From Zerene cesonia (lineage: Eukaryota; Arthropoda; Insecta; Lepidoptera; Pieridae): DNA of 64,000 nucleotides. Made by a program: the position numbers and the translations under genes. The notes under the pieces are model-generated. The model ran no database searches and had not been told where the DNA came from. It saw nothing but the letters and a program-made list of their open reading frames with translations. The DNA is taken from the NCBI RefSeq assembly GCF_012273895.1, contig NC_052119.1:9090705-9154704 (forward strand). The letters are read 5' to 3'. Of the stretch, positions 21,147-31,139 are shown piece after piece. Position 1 is the stretch's first letter. The number at the start of each line of letters is the position of its first letter.

Positions 21147-21184
21147 TAATATCTATATTTAATTATAATTAAATATAGATATTA
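21147..21184. repeat. Perfect 38-bp palindrome
   Basis: The left arm TAATATCTATATTTAATTA is the exact reverse complement of the right arm TAATTAAATATAGATATTA, with no spacer. It is pure AT plus two G/C positions and could extrude as a cruciform. No transposon body surrounds it. Confidence 0.95.
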
Positions 21185-21214
21185 AATGGTTTATGAGTTT
21201 GATTTATTTTATTA

Positions 21215-21398
21215 CTAGCATTTCGGCCCTGACTTCGCGCGCGTAGTTAAAGGAAATTCCCTTAGGAAGGAGACGTTAGAAAAAAAACTCACTTTTGTAA
21301 CTTTCTCGCCCGTTTACTATCGTAAGACACAAAGCCACAACTAGATAAAACAAGAGACAAACAAACAAACCCACTTTCCCATTTATAATTCGTAAGGA
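21215..21398 (-). mobile_element. Helitron-like relic with CTAG end
   Basis: A|CTAGCATTTCGGCCCTGACTTCGCGCGCG is the 3' terminus on the minus strand. The other end has ACAAACAAACCCACTTTCCCATTTATAATTC and AAGGA, the minus-strand version of a TCCTTA...AATTATAAATGGGAAAG 5' end. The interior is diverged. Confidence 0.6.
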
Positions 21399-21479
21399 TA
21401 ATAAGGAAGTAAGCAGAGCGTATCCATATTTTTACGCCCACGTCTGTCTGTATACGTTCTAAAACAACATATTTAAGAT

Positions 21480-21829
21480 TTTTTTTTTTTTAATGTTACA
21501 GTCGGCAATGGAGCTGGTGGGACACCTGATGGTAAGCGCTACCACCGCCCATGTACATTTGTAGAGGCGTAAAGTCGATTGCAGACCTTACGCCTCTACA
21601 AATGGATTGCCGACTTTAAATTGGGAAGGGATTAAGAAAGGATTTGCGAGAGGAATAAAGGAAAGGACTGGGAAGGGGAAGGAAAAGGATATGGGCCTCC
21701 GGCTCCCCCACTCACCGAACGAAACACAGCAGAATGCTATTTCACGCCGGTCTTCTGTGGGGGTGTGGTACTTCCCCGGTGCGAGCTGGCCCAATTCGTG
21801 CCGAAGCGTGCTCGACTACCACATAAGAT
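21480..21829 (-). mobile_element. 330-bp poly-A retroelement, full length with target-site duplication
   Basis: The poly-A tail (poly-T at about 21480-21492) and the start at 21824 are both intact. TAAGAT occurs at 21474-21479 and 21824-21829, a short target-site duplication just outside the tail and at the 5' end. The inverted repeat AGGCGTAAAGTC against GACCTTACGCCT is present. A 146-bp segment (21679-21824) is identical to 7309-7454. ORFs here only read the repeat. Confidence 0.88.
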
Positions 21830-22293
21830 CTATCGTTAGCATTAACCAGCTTACCAAAACGTACATTTTAATAAGTGAATTACTATGTATTGACCATGCT
21901 ATCAATACCGAATGCATCTAAATAATCACTATTGAGTGTAGCGTGAAAAGCCCACATAAACAATATAAATAATTAACTTCGTTTGTATATCTTGGCGTCG
22001 CGTCAACGTCATTACAGGACAACAACCCACGAATGAATGGAGTACACCGTACAGTTTTTAACACGCTTTTTTATATAACATACTCCTTTGAACTCGATTT
22101 TCAGTCTTTAAATGAACATATTGAATTCGTACTTTCTACAATTATCATGGTTTTCCGGCAATACGACAATTTCATGAGGTTATATTATTGTTGGAATCGC
22201 CAGGATTAAATAATTTTCTTCCGTGCAAGTTCTCACTCACGCTTTTTTTATTTTCTTGTATTTTATTTATATTAATTGTATTTTTTTTATTTT
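21830..22293. other. Unannotated DNA
   Basis: No feature recognised. ATCGCCAGGATTAAATA at 22196-22212 also occurs at 2296-2312, a short match that may be a fragment of an unknown dispersed repeat. Confidence 0.4.
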
Positions 22294-22405
22294 AAGGGTT
22301 GCCTGGTAGAAATTCATAAGGCCGCCTTTTACTTTTAATGTGATGTACTGCTTGCTTTTCTTGCTCTTATTAGCAATAAATAATTCAATTTCATTTCATT
22401 TCAAG
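22294..22405 (+). mobile_element. LINE-type 3' end, GGTTGCCTGGTAGA family
   Basis: GGGTTGCCTGGTAGAAATTC, ATAAGGCCGCCTTTTACTTT and a final GCAATAAATAATTCAATTTC with ATTTC repeats form a non-LTR 3' tail with a polyadenylation signal. A second, more diverged member is at 27065-27245. No coding part remains. Confidence 0.6.
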
Positions 22406-23164
22406 GGAGACAATTTAGTTTTTTTTGTTTAATTCATTCTAGCATTATCAAAATAAAACGACGACATCATGAATATAAAATAAAATATAGTAATATTAAT
22501 AAAATATTATAGAATATAAAGATGCAGATATCTTAAGCATGAAATAAAAGTTTCTAATTAAAAGGGATACATTAGTTCATCTTGATACAAATAAATATTT
22601 CTAATCTTAATTTCATTTAACTTACGTAATAACATCGTTATAAATCGAATAGGATCAAATCGAATCGAAAAAGAAGCTATTTGACACTCATTAAATCAAA
22701 CCATAGAGAATAAGATTAATTGCCATCTTAACACACGATAAAATAAAAATAAGCATAAACAATAAACAACAGTCCCGACTCATCATTAGTTAGAGCAGTC
22801 TCCACAACGCTGATAATTCAAACTTACAAATTTTTATTCACGTATTTTGTTGTGTTGATAAAAAATAATTTTTACACTAACATTTAATTATTAAAAAAAT
22901 TCTACTAGATTCCCAGAAGACTCGTTTGCGACTGGTATGGGCCTCTAAGTTTTAAATTTATAATTAGATACGTATTCAATTAATTATATGTTTTACATCA
23001 AATATCACGCAAATCTTATTATTCAGCTTCATAGTTGAAGACTGCGGCTTTACCTGCCTGTTACTCGGGTAATAAATAGAATAATAATGTTATCTCTCTG
23101 ATAACATTATCAATTAAAGACATTCTAATTAAAAAATTTTAATAGCAGGTCTTAATATTGTCAA
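22406..23164. other. Unannotated DNA
   Basis: AT-rich and non-repetitive by eye. TAATAATGTTATCTCTCTGATAACATTATCA at 23082-23112 holds an inverted repeat (AATGTTATC against GATAACATT) that could form a hairpin. Confidence 0.5.
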
Positions 23165-23332
23165 TCCTATACTACCCAATGTTATAAATGCGAAAGTTTG
23201 TAAGGATGTGTGTATGTTTGTTAAACATTCACTACATACAAACATTCACATAGCCGGACAACGAGAATAACATATAGGCAACTTTTTATCGGGATACGGT
23301 CATACGCGAGTGAAACCGCGGGGCGCAGCTAG
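23165..23332 (+). mobile_element. Lep1-like Helitron with internal deletion
   Basis: The 5' end is TCCTATACTACCCAATGTTATAAATGCG after an A, and the 3' end is GCGCAGCTAG followed by C. The middle is shortened and scrambled (ACATTCACTACATACAAACA replaces the usual CACGCAAAAACTACTGAACC block), giving 168 bp rather than about 200. Confidence 0.8.
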
Positions 23333-23639
23333 CTTATTTTTTATGTGTTGTAAAATAGATTATTTTTGTCTATTTGTCTACTCTTATCTCGCCTTTATTC
23401 CAACAGAATACTTAACTTAATTTAATGGAATTAGCGCACCAGTGCAGCTGAGCTTCGCTAGTCGCTATGCATCTGTTCTCAAAGTTTATGTAATGAGGTG
23501 TACATCTTGTAAAAAAGTGTTTATTCTACATTATGAAGAAGATGGTCGTATTTCTTTTTATGTGTATAAATGTTAAAATCTCAAAAATTTGTATGCCAAT
23601 TGTATAGCGAATTGTGTGGACTATATTATTGTTGACCAA
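23333..23639. other. Unannotated DNA
   Basis: CAGCTGAGCTTCGCTAG near 23447 resembles a Helitron-type end but lacks a body. No gene is supported. Confidence 0.4.
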
Positions 23640-23698
23640 TGTGAACTCTGTATTATCACAATTCAAACAAATAAATGTTTATTATTATTATTATTACC
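23640..23698 (+). repeat. Retroelement-like tail with (ATT)n microsatellite
   Basis: CAAATAAATGTTTATTATTATTATTATTACC carries a polyadenylation-like signal and an ATT repeat of about five units. This is the usual form of lepidopteran non-LTR 3' ends, though the body is not identifiable. Confidence 0.5.
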
Positions 23699-23880
23699 AA
23701 AAGCTTCTTAAGCAAATTTGAAAATTGTTTCATAAGCAGCAAAATACAATAATACAAATGGTTCTTTACATGTGTGAACTGTAACCGTATGTACAACAAA
23801 CTATATTTCCACTATTCCAACAAATTACTTGAACATTTATTGTCCAATATATACCTAGGTATATATAAAGATCCCTTCAT

Positions 23881-24207
23881 TGATGTGGAAGCCAAGCACG
23901 CTTCGCACGAATTGGGCCAGCTCGCACCGGGGAAGTACCACACCCCCACAGAAAACCGGCGTGAAATAATAGCATGCCATTGTGTTTCGCAGGGTGAGTT
24001 GGGGAGCTGGAGGCCCGTTTCCTTTTCCTGACCCTTCCCAGTCCATTCCTTTTTTCCAGTCTTCTAGCCTTTCCTTATCCCTTACCCCTTAAAAGCGGGT
24101 AGCGCATTCGCAGAGGCCCTACCTTTGTGAATGTTCAGTGCGGTGGTGATCGCTTACCATCAGGCGAACCACCTCACCAACTCAGTTTCCCGCTATGACA
24201 TAAAAAA
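23881..24207 (+). mobile_element. 330-bp poly-A retroelement, full length
   Basis: Sense is on the plus strand: ATGTGGAAGCCAAGCACGC, CACGAATTGGGCCAGCTCGC, GTACCACACCCCCACAGAAA, a pyrimidine-rich middle, CTTAAAAGCGGGTAGCGC, a GGTGGTGATCGCTTACCATC block and GACATAAAAAA. The poly-A proximal half is a second subfamily, with CGCATTCGCAGAGG in place of the long AGGCGTAAGGTC inverted repeat of the copy at 21480. ORFs on both strands are by-products. Confidence 0.85.
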
Positions 24208-24550
24208 ACGCGTGTGGTTAGTGTGATTTTTCTTTGTTCTGCATTACAAATATTATACCAGCGACGTAGTAAAGACACATACTTCTCGTTTGTTTTTATT
24301 GAAGCAATATTATATAAGCTTTTTCGACACGGGACCTCAAAGAATATGTGGATATATTTTTCATACATTGCGTAAATATTTACCGAATTATGGAACACGC
24401 TTTTTGAAGTAATGGTAATAATAATAGGAACCAGGCTGACGCTTTACAAATTTATTTTTATCCTTGTCACCAACACAATCCTTACTAAAACTAATTTCTT
24501 TGTTTGTTTGTAATTCTTTCATGTCCCAACGAGGCGGTTTTATGGAATAA
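24208..24550. other. Unannotated DNA
   Basis: No feature is recognised. A 74-codon minus-strand ORF here has no domain-like pattern. Confidence 0.5.
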
Positions 24551-24719
24551 CTAGCTGTTGCCCACAGCTTCGCCGCGCGATCCTAATAAATTTTATTTGA
24601 TAGAAAGATATAGAAGCTAGTAGGAGACAGTGACATAGGTTAGTTTTTACATCTCAAACACATGGAAATTATGTACGAGCACGCGGGCGAATTCGCGGGC
24701 ACAAAACATTATCTAATCA
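24551..24719 (-). mobile_element. Helitron-like relic immediately upstream of a Lep1 copy
   Basis: A|CTAGCTGTTGCCCACAGCTTCGCC is a 3' terminus on the minus strand, of the same type as 43926. The rest is eroded. A second hairpin motif, GCACGCGGGCGAATTCGCGGGC at 24679-24700, suggests a further Helitron end in the same place. Confidence 0.5.
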
Positions 24720-24723
24720 ACAA

Positions 24724-24923
24724 TCCTACTAATATTATAAATGCGAAAGTTTGTAAGGATGTGTGTGTGTTTGTTGCTCTTTTACGCAAAAACTACTGAA
24801 CCGATTGCAATGAAGTTTGGTACTTATACAGCTGGACAACTGGAATATCATATAGGTAACTTTTTATCCCGATATTCCTACGGGATACGAACTTAAGCCG
24901 GTAAAACCGCGGGGCACAGCTAG
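24724..24923 (+). mobile_element. Lep1-like Helitron, complete, 200 bp
   Basis: This is the cleanest copy. It starts TCCTACTAATATTATAAATG after A and ends GGGGCACAGCTAG before T, exactly 200 bp, with no target-site duplication. Landmarks include TTTTACGCAAAAACTACTGA, ACCGATTGCAATGAAGTTTG and TATCCCGATATTCCTACGGG. Confidence 0.92.
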
Positions 24924-27064
24924 TGTTAATTACCAATAAACAAATCATCACAGAAGTCCAGCGTAGCCCTTTCCACCCGCTAATTTAAAACACAACACAC
25001 AGTATCCCCAAAATAAATGCCTCAACACCATCCAATTAAAACCTTTCGAATCGTTCCCTTAGATGGTTACAAGAATAATGGGCAAACAGGCAAAACAATC
25101 TTTCAACCCTTCTGCGTTATTTTTACAATCGTGACCCTCGATATTTCGTTTTTGCGAGATTCATATCACGTAATGTGAAATCCTTTTCTACATTGTTGTC
25201 GACAATGGAGCGGTGTTTGTGAAGTTAGAATTTGTTCACGACAACTTCGATGTAGTGGGTGTTTATCGTTTGATTGATTGCATGTACCTGGACTCGGGGA
25301 TCCGTGCAGATTTCAACTGCGAGTGGTATCGAGTCTTATCAGTTCGGTTTTATTTTTTGTTATGAGAGATAATAAAAAAATGTTGATTCGATGAAATATA
25401 CATTTGGATGTTTATTTTTGTAGCTAATCGGGATATAGTTAAGAAAAACTCGTTTTTATTCTGGGATGAGAAATTGTTTTGGTGAATGATTTTTGAAAAT
25501 TGGTTAGTTATGAAATCAAATTCTTACTTTTTTTTGAGTTTATTATTTTTGAACAGAAATTTCTGCAATAACATAGGTTTATGAGAAGATTGGACTTCAA
25601 AAACTAATCTGTAAAGAGAAATGCAGACACTAACAATTCACACCTGATTGCGCTTTGCATACAAACATTGACAACAATAATTATTTCAACATTAATCATT
25701 TCAATAAAAATTCTAAAATAATTTAAATATGGAACGATACCTAGCGATAAAACCTAATTTCACCCAATTTTATCAACTTACTGCATTCTTTTCATTTATT
25801 TAATATTACTTTTTTAAGGATAAACGATTATAATTTAATTAATAAGGATTTTAACTTAATCAGTTCTAACAACTAAAGAATAATATCCAGATCGAACAAA
25901 CGTATTTAACAAAAAAGCCGATGAAAGACAGATTTGAAATAAAAATCACTTTTGCCATTTATCCTTAATCCTATAATTATATTGTCCTCTGTAATACCGA
26001 ACTGACAGTCCGTCAGCTATTATCATCATTATATTATAATTGTCACTGGGACGCGTGGCAGATATTTTTGGGGAGTTCCTAACATTTTAGGGAAATAGAT
26101 AATAGGGATTTGGTTCGCCTTTTTGTGAAGGGATTACTGAATTGCGTATTATTAGTTTATTGTGGATTAATGTATTTAATTATAGAAGTACGGTTTTCGG
26201 TTAATGTTAATTGGGAAATTGTTAAATAATACTATAAATATAATATATTCTTAGTTATTAAAAAACAGCACAAAATGTCGGATTGAAAATGATGACAAGG
26301 ATGTTTATTAAATATCAATCAAAAGTTCTTATAAAATGTTTCCGTGTAGATACATGTTGGACATTATTATTGAGAATGAACTAAACATAATTAATTTTAT
26401 CAAGCTCATATGTTCACATCAAACACTGAATGAGCTGGTAAATAGATAAAAATGATTAAATTCAACTACTTCCCACGCCACAGTTAATACTTCGTTTTGT
26501 ATGTTCTTACTATCTTATATCTTATACATGGATGGAATTTAAAAACTGAACGAATCACTAAAATCATCGACGTTTAAACTCATAACTTACGATTGAAACT
26601 AAACCAAATTCAAATCTATATCTAGACTCCATTGTCAGTCACATTGGGTTTTATTTATTTATCGAATGTTACGTGTAGAATCCTTGGCTTTGTGAATATC
26701 ATAACAATATTCTCACAAGAGTGGAGAAAGCAGAACTGGGTCAAAATATAATGGTATCGTTAGGACAAGCCACTCATATGGCCTTTGACACCGGCGATGT
26801 GCAAAATAAATGAATTTTAGTTTTGTAGCGGCCTGAGAGGTTCAGATATTATCAGAATATAATAGTAGGATCTTAGACATTAGAAAATATCTTAGATAAT
26901 ATTACCAAGGAAACTTCCGATAGTTATACGTATTACCTCTTGTTGAATTTAATATTTTTGTACCAGAATTACTTCAATCATATTCGTACAACAATAACAG
27001 TACAGTAACAAGTAATATTTATTAGAAATCGTGTCAGAGTGAAATATCTAAATGAAATATATAA
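24924..27064. other. Unannotated DNA, longest repeat-poor stretch of the first half
   Basis: About 2.1 kb with no recognised element. 25241-25340 has a slightly higher GC content (GTACCTGGACTCGGGGATCC) but no open frame of note. This is a candidate place for conserved non-coding sequence, though the sequence alone does not show it. Confidence 0.45.
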
Positions 27065-27245
27065 AAATTTATCCTCTACCTTGGACTGCCTGGAAGAGAT
27101 TGCTGATAAGCGATGAGGTCGCTATTATCTCCATTATATATTATGTGCCATATTAATCGCTTTACTGTATATTTATACCACTTTTAATGTATACATTTTC
27201 TATTTGGTGTGCTACATTAAATTGTTAAATAAATATTTAATAAAA
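27065..27245 (+). mobile_element. LINE-type 3' end, GGTTGCCTGGTAGA family, diverged
   Basis: CTACCTTGGACTGCCTGGAAGAGATTGC, GATAAGCGATGAGGTCGC and a final TTAAATAAATATTTAATAAAAAAC parallel the tail at 22294. The insert GCTGATAAGCGATGAGGTCGC is present here but shortened there. Confidence 0.55.
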
Positions 27246-27267
27246 AACATCGAAGCAGATATTAAAT

Positions 27268-27383
27268 CAAAAAACTCGCTGTGAAGTGTTCGAAACGGCG
27301 GGTTAATAATATAATGAATAAATCGCGTTTAAAATCCGTTAAAAAGTCTTTGATTTCTAAATGTATAAATCTCCCGTAAAATC
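27268..27383. mobile_element. Fold-back DNA element, copy 2 (one arm)
   Basis: CTCGCTGTGAAGTGTTCGAA, CGGCGGGTTAATAATATAAT, GAATAAATCGCGTTTAAAAT and CCGTTAAAAAGTCTTTGATT are the right arm of the element seen with both arms at 55438. It ends CTCCCGTAAAATC. Confidence 0.65.
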
Positions 27384-27497
27384 AAAAAAAGAAAATACTA
27401 GTTAAAAAACAACTCTGATGTCGTAAAGGAGCGATTTTAGATATGATTTATTATTTGGAGAGTGGCAGTCTTTAACGCATTTCCATTTACGTTCATT

Positions 27498-27527
27498 ACG
27501 CGTGCGAAGCCGCGGGCGAAAAGCTAG
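27498..27527 (+). mobile_element. Helitron 3' end, family D
   Basis: ACGCGTGCGAAGCCGCGGGC leads to AAAGCTAG followed by T. The same end occurs at 8302, 9092 and 59624. Its body upstream is eroded, though AACGCATTTCCATTTACG may belong to it. Confidence 0.6.
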
Positions 27528-27546
27528 TAAATTCATGTTTGCTTTA

Positions 27547-27700
27547 CTAGCCGTTCTCCCCGGTTCTACCCGTGGTACATATATAGCCTATGTCACTCAG
27601 TGTAATTGCAGCTTTCTAATGGTGAAAGAATTATTGAAATCGGTCCAGCCGTTCTCGCGTGTTGACGTGACCAAGAGAATAGAGATTCATTTTTATATAT
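27547..27700 (-). mobile_element. Helitron-like element, family C
   Basis: A|CTAGCCGTTCTCCCCGGTTCTACCC is the 3' end on the minus strand. It is followed by GTGGTACATATATAGCCTAT, GTCACTCAGTGTAATTGCAG and CTTTCTAATGGTGAAAGAAT. It lies tail-to-tail with the end at 27527, only 19 bp away. A 66-codon ORF across it is incidental. Confidence 0.7.
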
Positions 27701-28662
27701 AACGATTTAACACCCAGATTTATTAAAAGAACAACGAGGCAACACTAATTTATCGTACAACAAGATGTCATTGCAATAAGAAATATTAGTGTTGTGAAAA
27801 TAAGTCTCGTGTAGACTGGAGAGAAATTCTCATAACGCTGGTATTATATTTCGTTTCAATTTAGAAAATTAATCTTATTAGATTCTAGACTTATTGGTCT
27901 TGTGATATTTGCTCGTAAATACTTATACCATTTTTACAAATTAAATGAAGACTTACAAGATTATTAATTGTACGTGAGATATCTTTTTCGCCCCGGCTTC
28001 GTCTGGGTTTATGTGTGCGAAATTTCTTTTATAATCAATTTAGGCTCTTGTAAAGAAGTAGTATATATTAATACACAGTACATACTTATATACTTGTTTA
28101 TTTTGGCAAGTCAATTCCGATTGTATACTATTATTCTGATACTCATACGTCCACAGGTTTAATACATAAAATACTTAAATAATTTATATTGAAGCAATTT
28201 AATTTGAAGTTTTCAATTTGATGTTTTTGTTAATAAATGTGTACAGAATTTTAAACCTGCCCAATTACGTGTTTTCTCATAAATCTTAAGGCAAAAGCTA
28301 CTAAATAATATATCAAAGAAAGGTACAAAAAACGTTGTTTGGATTGTAGCTCGCAAACATTGTTTGTTTCAGCCGAGGGCTTGAGACGGGGCCATGGGAC
28401 GAGCGAGAATTTATCCCCATTTCATTGTCATAAATATAGCAGGAATATGGTTTTAACGTACGAAAGACAGAGCCAAGTGGTACAACCTAGAGGTGGCCTA
28501 TACCCAAGTAGATCCTGTGCAAGATAACAAAGTACAACAACAGCTGTGAACACAAGAATTTAATATGAATTATATATGCAATTTTAATGTATGTAATGCA
28601 ATGGGAAATGCAAGGCTTCATTATCATTATAGAAGTCGATAAAGAGACACAAAAACTATAAA
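27701..28662. other. Unannotated DNA with possible Helitron scraps
   Basis: TTTCGCCCCGGCTTCGTCTGG at 27987-28007 looks like a family C hairpin without CTAG. The stretch 28370-28520 is more GC-rich (GGCTTGAGACGGGGCCATGGG) and contains a 62-codon ORF with no recognisable domain. I do not call it. Confidence 0.45.
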
Positions 28663-28740
28663 CTATGTTTGATCTGTTGTGTGTGTGTATGTCTGTGTCA
28701 AAATAAATGTTTTTCTTTCTTTCTTCTTTTTTTCAAACAC
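28663..28740 (+). repeat. GT-rich and CTTT-rich simple sequence with AATAAA
   Basis: TGTGTGTGTGTATGTCTGTG, then AAAATAAATG, then about four CTTT units. This order matches the 3' tail of a non-LTR element or a processed transcript, with nothing identifiable upstream. Confidence 0.6.
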
Positions 28741-28771
28741 ATATTAAGATGTCACGTAATGAGCGTAATCT

Positions 28772-28980
28772 ATAAATGTGGGAGTCGAGCATGCTTCGGC
28801 ACGAATGCTCACCCCACCAAGGAACGTGAAATAGTAGTCCCCACTCACCATATAAAACGAACGAGATAGAGGCCCGTATCCTACTCCTTACCCTCCCCAT
28901 TCCTTTCTTTTACTCCCATCATAAATCATATCTTTATACCATACCTTTTAAATTCGGCAATTGATTTGTAGATGCTTGCC
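28772..28980 (+). mobile_element. 330-bp poly-A retroelement, diverged, 3'-deleted
   Basis: AATGTGGGAGTCGAGCATGC, TTCGGCACGAATGCTCACCC and AGAGGCCCGTATCCTACTCC are clear matches. The middle (AGTACCACACC block) is deleted, and the 3' part after AATTCGGCAATTGATTTG is lost. Confidence 0.7.
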
Positions 28981-29449
28981 TATCGCCTAGCGCTTTTTCT
29001 ACATTCTTCGACGGTAGAAGCGCTTTGAAAAATAAAGTCCCTTTTTTTCAATAGCTACCAAGTATCAATATGAATAATCTTAAAACGATTAAAGTATCAA
29101 GACAATGACACTGACAAATGACAATTTTCACTCAATAAGATTTAATCCAAGATCTTTCAATGAGCTGCAAAACTAAAGCCAATTCTATTAAACATAAGAT
29201 TTAAGCCCAATTGAATTTCCAAAAACGAGGGATTCTCCTCTCTACTAATTAGTTATTACGGTTTTTCCTAGACAGTTTAGTGGCTTCTTAAATACAAGAC
29301 GATAAAGGATAATGATGTTTATTGCGAGAAATAATTTTAAAGAACAAGTCAGCTCTAATGAAACTGGCTAATTAATAATTTAACAAATTTTTCTATTCAT
29401 TAAATACTTCTAGAACACCGGTTATATGGGTAAATTAATATAAATATTG
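28981..29449. other. Unannotated DNA
   Basis: No family or coding region recognised. Confidence 0.5.
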
Positions 29450-29578
29450 AACGCCCTTATCTCTTTAAAAGCGGGCAGCGCATTCGCTGAGGCTTGCCTC
29501 GGCGAATGTTCATAGGCGGGTTTGATCGCCTAACACCAGGCGAATCACCAGCTCAGTTGCCCGCAGGTACATAAGAAA
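29450..29578 (+). mobile_element. 330-bp poly-A retroelement, 5'-truncated
   Basis: Only the 3' part remains: CTTTAAAAGCGGGCAGCGC, TTCGCTGAGGCTTGCCTCGG (a short inverted repeat), CACCAGCTCAGTTGCCCGC and GTACATAAGAAAAG. Loss of the 5' half with the 3' end kept is the mark of incomplete reverse transcription. Confidence 0.75.
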
Positions 29579-30601
29579 AGTGATGAATTGTTTTTGTTAT
29601 ACCACTCGCCACAGTTCAGCGCGGGTTGACTTTGGATAAAACAAAATATAGCCTATCAGCACTCAGATATAACGTCGCTTTGTATTGGTAGAATTTATGA
29701 AATCGTTTCAGTAAATCAAGAGATTACTCCCTACAACGTCACATATATTCAAAATTTCACAAACCTTTATCAATTTAGTATAGAATGTAGATTATTGTTA
29801 AGTGATTATGGTTTCAAGATTAACCTTATTAAGTGAAATTGTTATATTTATTATATCCATTGAAAAACATATTTTACACCAAAGGTCTAATGTTACTGAC
29901 CCTCGATTATACATAATTAATTAACCAGAACCTTATATCCTTATCTATATACATAAAAATGATTCGTTCTATGTATATGACACCCACCCACCCATTTGGA
30001 CGATATTTTTAACGTTTTTATTAACGCACAAGAAAGGTTCTTAAGGATTTTTTTGCCACAGGTGAATCTGATGCTAACCGCTAGTCAGGAATAAAAGTAC
30101 AAAACCAGCATAGTTGTGACGAATTCTTACAAATAAACTTACAAAATATATATCGGTAAAGATACTAAATTTAGCGGTTCGGATACTTTATACAGACACT
30201 ATTATCTCGTGTAGATATTCCTTTGAAGTATCCCAAAGTGAGTAATACAAGGTAATACTCGTAGCTTAAAAGGAATCGTGTGGAGTGTGATAAATGGGCT
30301 GCAGCGAGTATGATGCATTTGTTTAAGGATCTAAGGAGCTAAAAGTGCTACTATGACATGTTTTTTCTAGAATGTACCAGAACAATGTAGAAAGATATAT
30401 ATTTTTTTGGCTGAAGAGTCAATTTATCTTTCTCTGTTAAATGTTTTTCAAATATTGTTCTATTGCATTTGGAAAAAAAAGTGATTTTTTACTTTTTCTC
30501 TAAGCCGGTATGTAAGGAGAGGTTGATAGCAAACATTTAAATATATTAAACATATTATTTAAATCAATTCAATCCATCGGCGATCTCTTGTCTCAGTGAG
30601 A
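29579..30601. other. Unannotated DNA
   Basis: AGCGCGGGTTGACTTTGGAT near 29618 followed by ATATAGCCTATCAGCACTCA and CGTCGCTTTGTATTGG suggests an eroded Helitron interior like family C, but termini are missing. GACACCCACCCACCCATTTGG at 29979 is a short CCCA tract. No gene is seen. Confidence 0.4.
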
Positions 30602-30757
30602 CTAGCAGTTCGTCCCGGCTTCGCCCGTGATACATATATAGCTTATGTCACTCAGTGAAGTTGCAGCTTTCTAATAGTGAAAGAATTTTTGAAATCGGCC
30701 CAGCAGTTTTTGCATGAAAAACCTTACAATAATACAAAAGTTTCCTCTTTATATTTT
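30602..30757 (-). mobile_element. Helitron-like element, family C, near complete
   Basis: A|CTAGCAGTTCGTCCCGGCTTCGCCC, then GTGATACATATATAGCTTAT, GTCACTCAGTGAAGTTGCAG, CTTTCTAATAGTGAAAGAAT, TTTTGAAATCGGCCCAGCAG and a CCTCTTTATATTTT 5' end (minus-strand sense). This is the best-preserved minus-strand member of the family in the window. Confidence 0.78.
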
Positions 30758-31139
30758 GAATGAAGGTATAGATACCGGCACTAATATTTAAATCACAACA
30801 AACAACCAGACAAACTCTCTACCCTACGTATAAAAATCCAATTTTATATAACTAATTTATAGCAATTTTGTCATTAACCAGAAGCCTTCAAGGGAACACA
30901 CATAGCAACAGTTGATTGATTGGTGAGAAAGATTCGAGCCACTTTCAGATGGAACACGTAAAAAATCTATTAACCCTCGAAATTGGAAACGGGAAGGCTT
31001 TTTTGGTCTTTGATAGAGTTTTACTTTTAGTGAATCGCATTTGTCGTCTATTGAGAACGTCGGATATTTTCACTTATTTTTTTATGAGTTATATAGTATT
31101 GTATTTATATGATATATCGGGTGCATTTACCTTATTGTA
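30758..31139. other. Unannotated DNA
   Basis: A 74-codon ORF at 30916-31140 has no recognisable motif. No repeat family is seen. Confidence 0.45.

Noticed and set aside
7321..21921. Near-identical short peptides at 7321-7506 and 21607-21921
   Set aside because: They come from the 146-bp identical block shared by two retroelement copies. Other copies break the frame.
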